A program made the translations under genes and the position numbers. Source: Armillaria gallica (lineage: Eukaryota > Basidiomycota > Agaricomycetes > Agaricales > Physalacriaceae). From it: 64,000 bases of DNA. Every line of letters begins with the position of its first letter. Position 1 is the stretch's first letter. Under the pieces are notes generated by a model. That model saw nothing but the letters and a program-made list of their open reading frames with translations. It made no database searches and was not told the DNA's origin. Where the stretch lies: NCBI GenBank assembly GCA_037576215.1, contig JBANDB010000006.1:2170001-2234000 (forward strand), read 5' to 3'. Below, piece after piece: positions 57,198 through 64,000 of the stretch.

Positions 57198-58790
57198 CTA
57201 TAGCTTGGTAGGAACTTTTACTTCTTCAGTAGGCCCGCGTATATTTGCTCGGACGACACCTTCTTGCGTTGTAACAGCAACCAAGGTACCACCACGGGTA
57301 AATATCTCAGGATGGTGTCAGGCAAAACCGACAGTTAACGACAAGCTATCGACATACCTGTCCTCTCATGACGCCGCGGCCTGAGGATGCCCTCGGACAT
57401 TCCATCTAAACAATCCGCGTCAGATCTCCCCAATCCCCAGTAAAGTAGTGGCTTACTGTGTACAGAAGCCAATCACCGCAGTCAACGGTATCGCTGTTTG
57501 ACAAGGAAAGAAAGTTGAAATGAGTCTAAAATAGTCAGATACAAACTTACTCGTAAAAGTAGATGGCATGGTCGATTGTTGACTGTAACAAATCTGAGAA
57601 CGACGGCCTCATTCATTGGGTATATTAACTCACAGACATAGCCAATGAGTTTGGACCTTTTGCATAGCGCGTCAGACCTAAAATTCGACCAGCGACACTG
57701 ATGCTTGATTTGCGATACGGCTGTCAGAGAGTTGCAACCAGAATTACTCTCAAGGACTTACAAGTATAAATCCGATAGATAGGCAAGGATACACTGGACC
57801 AGATAGTCAGGAAAGGATACCGCGGGTATGTGATTGCACTATATACCTTTTGAAAATGCGGCTCATACTGTGGAATATTCTTAGCTTTCATCCAATACAT
57901 ATACCTAGTGCTGCCGTCCGCAGTGATTTCATGCTCCTTCGCTCGTTTGATAGCAATAGGACTTCTTGTCCTCTCCTGTGCACATGGAACTCCATTAGTT
58001 CACATTAGATATCACAGAGCTCGAAATCATACATCTGCATATAGCTTGAGGATATGCTTAATTCTTCGCAGTGATGTTGTCTCCATTGCTATCTCTGAGC
58101 ATATGGTCTTCTTCCAGGTCACATTCCTCCGGGGTTGGAACGTCAGGCATGGACCACTGATGCGATGGCTGCCAAGGTTCGGGCTTCTGGAACGAGCACA
58201 TCAGGATGAATATCATGGATCCATTCTGCACGGCTTTGACGCAAAGAGAGACGTATGATCGTCCTTGACGGAGACGTTCGACGTAGTAAACGATTGGGGT
58301 AGCAGGTGACGCGCTTGTAAGAAAGTAACACTTTAGACCCATCAATGAGTAGTTTGCAAGGAGATAGATGCGAGAACAGCTAACATGTAAAGACTTGGAT
58401 AATTGTTAGCGTAGCTTCGGCGCGAAGAAAACAAAACGTACATGCAAGCCATAGGCAGGATTCACGCAGTTAGTAGCAGAAACCAGAGCCTGACTGATGA
58501 CCTGTCTGTAGAAAAACGGGCAGATGGAATTAATACGTGTCAAAATGTCTGACGGCGCCAGTCATACCCTCCAAAGACACCACGAGCACGAGTGGGCATC
58601 CAAAGGGATTTAGAGCGAAAGAGGTTTACTTCGAGCCGTTCTACCTCTAGCGCAGTAGAGATTTGTTCATGTTCTGCTTGGTTATTGAGAGATGAGTCGT
58701 CCATCTAGAAGGAAGGGGTACGAAAGAAAGAATATTTACGCTCTCATCAAGGTCGTACTTAAGTATGGATACAGGAAACCCGGAACTCAT
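57198..58790 (-). CDS. TES1: Acyl-CoA thioesterase II (TesB/Tes1 type), probably peroxisomal
   Basis: Double hot-dog thioesterase. N-terminal MSSGFPVSILKYDLDES joins STALEVERLEVNLFRSKSLW, then ARGVFGGQVISQALVSAT and YVERLRQGRSYV, AVQNGSMIFILMCSFQKPEPW and the C-terminal half SDTVDCGDWLLYTMECP, GRGVMRGQVFTRGGTLVAVTTQEGVVR. It hydrolyses acyl-CoA to free fatty acid and CoA, and in yeast Tes1 supports peroxisomal beta-oxidation. The very C-terminus is P-T-K-L, close to but not exactly a PTS1 tripeptide (SKL-like). At least eight short exons. Only 61 bp separates it from RAD14 upstream. Confidence 0.88.
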
Positions 58791-58851
58791 GTCAAAATAG
58801 CGTGCAGAAGGTCCGGCAAACAGAGTTAACCGGTGCCCGATCCGCGGTTAC

Positions 58852-59994
58852 TCAGAGTTCTTCAAATTCATAAACGAATCCACAGTCATCACATATTTGT
58901 CTTGTCATACCATCATCGTCTCGCTCTGCTGGCCCAAATTCATGCACGTGCTCTTCGTCTTTTCTTCTCTGCCAGATCCCTTCTTTCGTTCGCCTGCGAA
59001 GATCCCTCAGTCCCTGTTCAAATTTCTTATTCTTCTTTCTCTTCTTTTCGGCCACTCGTCGTTCGTATTCTGCATCCAATTCCTCCGCTGAGCCCCATTT
59101 CTTCCATGCGAAATCTTCGACTTGACAACGAAGGAACAGCATCATGTTGGCAAACGTAGATTTGTGAGGGTTCGCCTTGAGCAGGTGCGGTAGAAGTTCT
59201 TGGTCGCGTAGTTCAGCTAAAGGACGGTGAGAAGGAATTCCAGCGCTCGACATGGATGCAAGTACCGTCTGTCAGCAGATAATCCTACAAATGGTCAAGA
59301 AGCAGACCATAATGATAATACATGCTACACACCTCTTTACATTCTGTCTTGGTGAGGAGACTGTATTTCTCCGGCTTTTTGTCTTGGCATGGCTTACATA
59401 CTAAGCACTTGAAAATATTTTTATACGTGTGATCAATATCTATGGTTTGACATTCGCAGCATTTAGGGTTCAAGTCGGGATTTAATGAGATAGCTGGATG
59501 CGAATCAGAGTCTTATAGCAAAAGAAGAGTGCCTAAACGCACCTGGCTCTTGGTTCTGCCTTGCTCTTTGCCGTTCTCGTTCCTTTTCCTTCCGTCGGAC
59601 CTCCTCATCGGCATCTTTATCGTCTTCGACAAGGAAGCCGCCTTTTGAGTTTACCATCTTCGATAAGTCATATTCAAAGTAAGTGCCGAGCCGAGAGTCA
59701 CGCTCCAACGGTCGACTCGAGCTAGTAGTAGGCGAGTTTGAAGACGCAGGTGTTACTCCTATAGGTCGTTTTTTATTACTGTTAAGTCCCGATGACGCAG
59801 ATATTTCCTCTTCACGCTGGCGCTGCTTCTGCTTCGCTGCAGATATGCGTGTTAGGACGAGAAGACAATCAACCTTTGAGAACATACAGTATACCTTTCA
59901 GGCGGTTGAGTTCAAATTGTCGAATTTGCTCGGGCGTAAGTGGTGCCGGCATTGCTTTCGGTGGAGGGGTCACTGGTCTGTCGACGTCGGTCAT
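58852..59994 (-). CDS. RAD14: DNA-repair protein Rad14/XPA
   Basis: The N-terminus [20 protein letters not shown] and [17 protein letters not shown] match XPA-type proteins. The zinc finger is C-C-E-C-Q-T-I-D followed by [12 protein letters not shown], and leads into [18 protein letters not shown] and [45 protein letters not shown]/Rad14 verifies damage in nucleotide-excision repair and recruits the incision complex. A basic coiled segment ([20 protein letters not shown]) follows. Oddly, the C-terminus ends with another Cys pair ([14 protein letters not shown]) near His/Glu residues, a common fungal extension. Five introns. Confidence 0.93.
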
Positions 59995-60219
59995 GGTGGT
60001 AGAGGACAACAGCTGGTCGAGATGATTAGGAATGCCGGCCCCAATTTGGATGATTAATTACAAGTCACGCGTAACGCGTTTTTGGACGCGGTGTCAGTGT
60101 CAGCCTCAGTATGTTCGAACTGTGGTGAACTCAGTGGTAGCAGGCCCGTTCAGCTTGCAAAAATGGTAGCTTACAAGATACATACATTACTAGCACACGT
60201 CCATGAACATACAAGACGA

Positions 60220-62416
60220 TCACCCTTCTTTTACAGCCACCATAGCATCATCAGCTATCTGCTCGATTGGAATTGCCCCATTTTCGTTGTCACCACTCGA
60301 CGTTGCATCCGATGTAGGCGTATCGGCTTCCATCTTCGTCGAGCTACTGGCCAAAAACCTAGCGATAGTGGTCTGTCCACTCGGACCAGCATGTGCAGCG
60401 GTGGGACCCGCAGCTAATATTCCTACGCTCGGCATTCCGAACTTCCTCCCCACCGAATTACTTCGTTCTCTTGATCTACTTCTGCGCATCCTATGGCTAG
60501 CATGATTTCTTCGTCCGCCCTCTCCTTCATCGTCAGAATCTGATAGTTCACCGTCAGCTTGCCGCCGGACATCTAACATTCTTTGAGGTCGGCGTATATC
60601 CTTCGGGATGAGATCGTCATCTCTGTTCAAGTCATCCATCTCGTCATCTATTGGTAACATTGGAATATCTGTTGAAGGGTATGGTAAGGTATATGCGAAA
60701 CAACGTTGCGAATGGAGAAGCCATACCTTGCATTTGGACACTTGGTGGCCCGCCAGTATGTCTGAGGTTCTCCATGACTATCCGTTTGACGCGGTCTAGG
60801 TATGGACGAGTGTTGAGGTCGTCTGCATTCGATGCCTTGACGTCGAGCTGATAATCTGGTCCAAAATATTCGTAGTACTCATTAACGGGTATATCTTGAA
60901 TTGTTTTAACGTCTTATAACTACACAGTTGATGTCGGGCGTACCTGGTCCTAATTCAACTCCCGCTGCCAGTCCTGTTTCGTAAGCCCATGCGCGGCTTA
61001 CGTTGCGCATCGTGTATCCTCCTCCCCCGAGGAGCAGTAGAGGCTTGTTGAAGGACTTCACAAACTTTACGCAGTTGGCATGACCTCGCATAGAGAGATT
61101 GAGGCATCCAAGTTTGTCTCCTGCAAGGGAGTCAGTACCGCATTGCAGCACTATTGCCGAAGGATTGTATGACTCCATAACCTGCTTTATGACCTAGACT
61201 CTGTGAGACTTTAGCGCTGCAATTATTCGAGGGCAACTTACAGGTTCGAAGACAGACTTGTAGTTCTCATCCGAAACCCCGTCTCGGAGAGGGAAATTGA
61301 GAGCATAATATTTGCCTTTCATAACACCAATGTCCTGTGGGTACGCTGAGAAGAGATTTTTGTGCGACGCAGTATCGCACGTACCCTTAGTTCACCCGTA
61401 CCAGGAAAGAACTCGCCATATTTGTGGAAACTGCAAGTCATGACACGGTCAGTAGTGTAGAAGGCTTCTTCTACTCCGTCGCCGTGGTGTGCATCGATAT
61501 CAATATACAACACTCGATTGTGGTACCTTTGTGTAAGTATGAGATGCTGCTGGTGATTGCCAAAATAAAAAATAAAAAGCATGCCTCAATAGTTCCAATA
61601 TACCCAGCACGATATCTGGACACAGTCAGTCACAGTAATAGCTGCGGGCATAAGACTTGCCGTTCACATAACAGAACCCACTGGCCTCGCTCTTCTTGGC
61701 GTGATGTAGCCCTCCAGCCCAATTCACGGCGATGTCACACTTGTCTCGACTAAGCCGGGCAGCACCCTCTGCAAAAAATCGTGTCGAACATTAGACAGCG
61801 TGAACGCGGACCATTTAGAGACCAACCCATGGATCCTCCTGCTGATATTGAACAGTAATCAAACAGCCCATCAAATACTGGACAATCCTCTCCGACGTTG
61901 TCTGTGTAACATAAGCTCAGGCAATGGATGACATGTGCATGGAAACAAGACGGACATTTATGTTGCTCTTTTATGAACGAGTTCATATTGCTGGGAGTTA
62001 TTCGATTGAGAAAATCGACGTATTCGTCGGAGTGGAACTGGGTCATTTCACGTTTTGTAGCGGGTTTCGCGCGCTAAAGAGAAGCGGTTGAGAAATCAGC
62101 ACTGGTGCGACAGAGAAAAGAATGCATGGATGACGCACGAAAATCTCCATTTTCTTATACAGGCCGTAATTCATGACAAGTGAATGACACATTCGTATTC
62201 TAGTTGGTTTCATCCTGGAAATGTTGCGTGGATAAAGGTTGTCTTGATTGCGTTAAGATACTCACGGATGTCCTGGGCCATAATGGAATCCTCCGATATC
62301 AGAATCGAAGAAATAGCACTGAGAAAGTGGGACCTTTGTCAAAATAGAAGGCTGAAACAGTACTGAGGACGTACGACGCGTTTCTTTTGGTTTTCGCCAT
62401 CCAACGGTGTCATCAT
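60220..62416 (-). CDS. RPD3: Class I histone deacetylase Rpd3
   Basis: [14 protein letters not shown] joins, by a 56-bp intron, [18 protein letters not shown] and [12 protein letters not shown]. The catalytic core is complete: [55 protein letters not shown] (zinc ligands), [36 protein letters not shown] and [21 protein letters not shown]. It removes acetyl groups from histone tails in Sin3-type complexes. The C-terminal tail is long, acidic and then Ser/Arg-rich ([12 protein letters not shown]), probably regulatory. Roughly ten introns. Confidence 0.95.
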
Positions 62417-62771
62417 CTTGTATATTCTGTCGGCGTTCAACCAATCGAGAGCGAATTATTGTTGATAGAGTAGGGAAAACAGGATGCACGGAATGCGAAT
62501 GTCTAGATCTGTTCGAAGGTGGCGGTCGAGGGAAGAAATGCAGTGTACGGTTTTGACGTGAGATCTCGAGTTCAAGGCATTGGGTCAGTATTTGTCATAA
62601 TTCTCAAATTTCAACAAGTCGATCATGTATTATATGTACAAGCGCCGGAGACCTTATTTACAGAACAAGAAAGCAATAGAGAAAAGTAGAGACAGTCTAA
62701 TACTTGGCCACGCCTAGAGGCGCCACGCGGTCTACGTAATTCGGTTAACAGAGGTCCAAGGGTACGGTGAA
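62417..62771. other. Intergenic, RPD3 upstream region
   Basis: This spacer contains the RPD3 promoter and the 3' flank of the DinB-like gene, both on the minus strand. No gene was recognised. An AT-rich patch near 62600-62650 may be a polyadenylation region. Confidence 0.5.
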
Positions 62772-63546
62772 TTACCTGCCTTGGTAAAGTAAAGTTGAAG
62801 GGGCAAAGCCAAAATCATCTGATAATTTGATACCCTGGAAGAAGGTCAACGTTGCTGCGGAGGGGGGGAAACGTGATACTCACCAGCTCTCCGGCCATCA
62901 CACGAACCTGGAAGCAGGATGAACATTTTCTCAGTGACTGGAGAATAAAAAGACTTACCACCGACCAGTGATGAATGCAGTGTAGCCCTGCAAACCACAG
63001 CTACGATACAGGATGAGATACGTTGCGCGACGGAGACATAACTAATCATCTACCTCTCTTCCGAATGTCGTTTCAAAGGTCTGCATGTGTGGGGTAACGG
63101 CATTGAGCGTTATGGGCGCCTGAAAATCGACGGTGGGTACTTTTCCTCTAGAAGACGAATGGTTTCTAGCAGAGACTCCTTTGCTGCTGAACGGCTGCTT
63201 TCCATCGGAGTATTGCGACTCCTCGTGTCGTAGCAAAGGACATAGGGTGGGGGGGCCGCGACGCATGCAAGGAGAAGCTCAAAGTGATCTCTCGCGTGTC
63301 GGATGTGCTTGCCTACTGAAATCAGTACGAATGAGCAGAGACCAGTCCTGGCAAATACGCGCCTATTGTTGAACCATGCAAGTATTGAGAATTGACAGTC
63401 AGCTGCTCATCGGACGTGAGGTGATTGTCGAGAACATCGACGGCCTGCAAGAGTAGAATTTTCGAGACAGACAAAAGCTGAGCCACATTTTCAGGGAGAT
63501 CCTGGAGGACAGACATGGCAGGGGATGGCAATGATTCAGACTCCAT
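62772..63546 (-). CDS. DinB-like putative metal-dependent protein, apparent frame break
   Basis: MESESLPSPAMSVLQDLPEN begins a four-helix-type protein. Helix 1 is LLSVSKILLLQAVDVLDNHL. A 50-bp intron leads to GKHIRHARDHFELLLACV, with His ligands, then YDTRSRNTPMESSRSAAKES. PITLNAVTPHMQTFETTFGR and GLHCIHHWS (a second His pair) and VRVMAGEL follow, ending APSTLLYQGR. H-x-x-H positions match DinB/YfiT-like proteins. Between LLEEK and VPTVDF the frame shifts by one base at the AAAA run (plus strand TTTT, 63141-63144). Restoring one A rejoins the two frames. The function of fungal members is unknown. Confidence 0.72.
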
Positions 63547-64000
63547 TGCACGAGACAAAGGTCACATTTACCATTATGTACGGTTTTTAAACCCGAAAAA
63601 ACGTTGAAGTCGCATGGTGGAACACATTACGATAGTGAATACGACGCCAGGCCGAATAACGAACAATGGAGGACATGTCGTGTTTACTTGGTATGACAGT
63701 AAAATATACATCGCGAATTTCTAAAACATTGGTGTACCTGCTACCAAATTTCGAAAGGCCCAATCAAAAAATAGACATTCCGAACTCAAGGAGAGACGGA
63801 TTCCGTCTTCCAGAGCATTGCCCTGACCGCATGCGGAGGGTGAGAGACTGGGAAGGGATGGAAGGACCTCGACCCGTCGTCGTCGCTCTGAGAGATGGAA
63901 AAAACTGCACAGCCACATCTCCTGTCAAATTAAAGGCGGCCAAGAATTGGAATTCCATTACCCTGGGTTCCCCGCTCTCTTCCGTCTACCACATCCACCG
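63547..64000. other. Right edge, unassigned
   Basis: Two overlapping minus-strand open frames (about 63721-63958) have no recognisable family, and the stretch contains a short palindromic segment (ggaagacggaatccgtctctcc region). It may be the end of a gene lying beyond the window, but I cannot support that. Confidence 0.4.

Overview
The window reads as nuclear DNA of a filamentous basidiomycete, probably an Agaricomycete. Genes are dense (about 37 in 64 kb) and cut by many GT-AG introns of roughly 45-57 bp. Neighbouring genes are unrelated housekeeping functions on both strands, and nothing looks bacterial, plastid or viral. I saw no rRNA, no convincing tRNA, no CRISPR array and no intact transposon. 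Gene calls come from protein motifs plus splice-site reading by eye, so exon borders are approximate unless a junction is described.

Layout. 0.6-10.1 kb: a small unknown gene, mercaptopyruvate sulfurtransferase, V-ATPase subunit C, a multi-KH RNA-binding protein and an RWD/RBR ubiquitin ligase. 10.3-27.5 kb: URB2, threonine aldolase, a ZNF706-like zinc protein, TIM10, UTP4, an Mpv17-type membrane protein, a small secreted protein, a diverged peptidyl-tRNA hydrolase 2 (Pth2), HAS1, a Pom33/Tts1 protein and a short membrane protein. Three nucleolar ribosome-assembly factors (URB2, UTP4, HAS1) lie in this stretch. 27.7-40.8 kb: a CBS/PB1 protein, SGF11, a probable decayed gene, a second and canonical Pth2, a UPF0658 Golgi protein, a Bet1/Sft1-type SNARE, ULP1 and a Yippee protein. 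40.8-44.9 kb is gene-poor. 44.9-63.5 kb: a Ras GTPase, a BTB protein, PXMP4, a long chromodomain protein, MTC1, complex I subunit NDUFS3, an AIM18-type chalcone isomerase-fold protein, a 2-oxoglutarate dioxygenase, acyl-CoA thioesterase, RAD14/XPA, the RPD3 histone deacetylase and a DinB-like protein.

The most unusual signal is extreme micro-exon splicing. The Ras gene needs a 2-nt exon between introns of 51 and 56 bp to encode the conserved [11 protein letters not shown] segment. Both Pth2 paralogues carry a 6-nt exon at the same position, and threonine aldolase has a 15-nt exon. The Pth2 at 22.7-23.6 kb keeps the family gene structure but has lost the G-R-T-Q active-site loop and a conserved His, while its relative 10 kb away keeps both. 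Three genes show apparent one-base frame breaks that look like assembly errors or recent mutations. A possible decayed gene with an in-frame stop lies at 32.2-32.95 kb. Two mitochondrial genes diverge with only 26 bp between their start codons.
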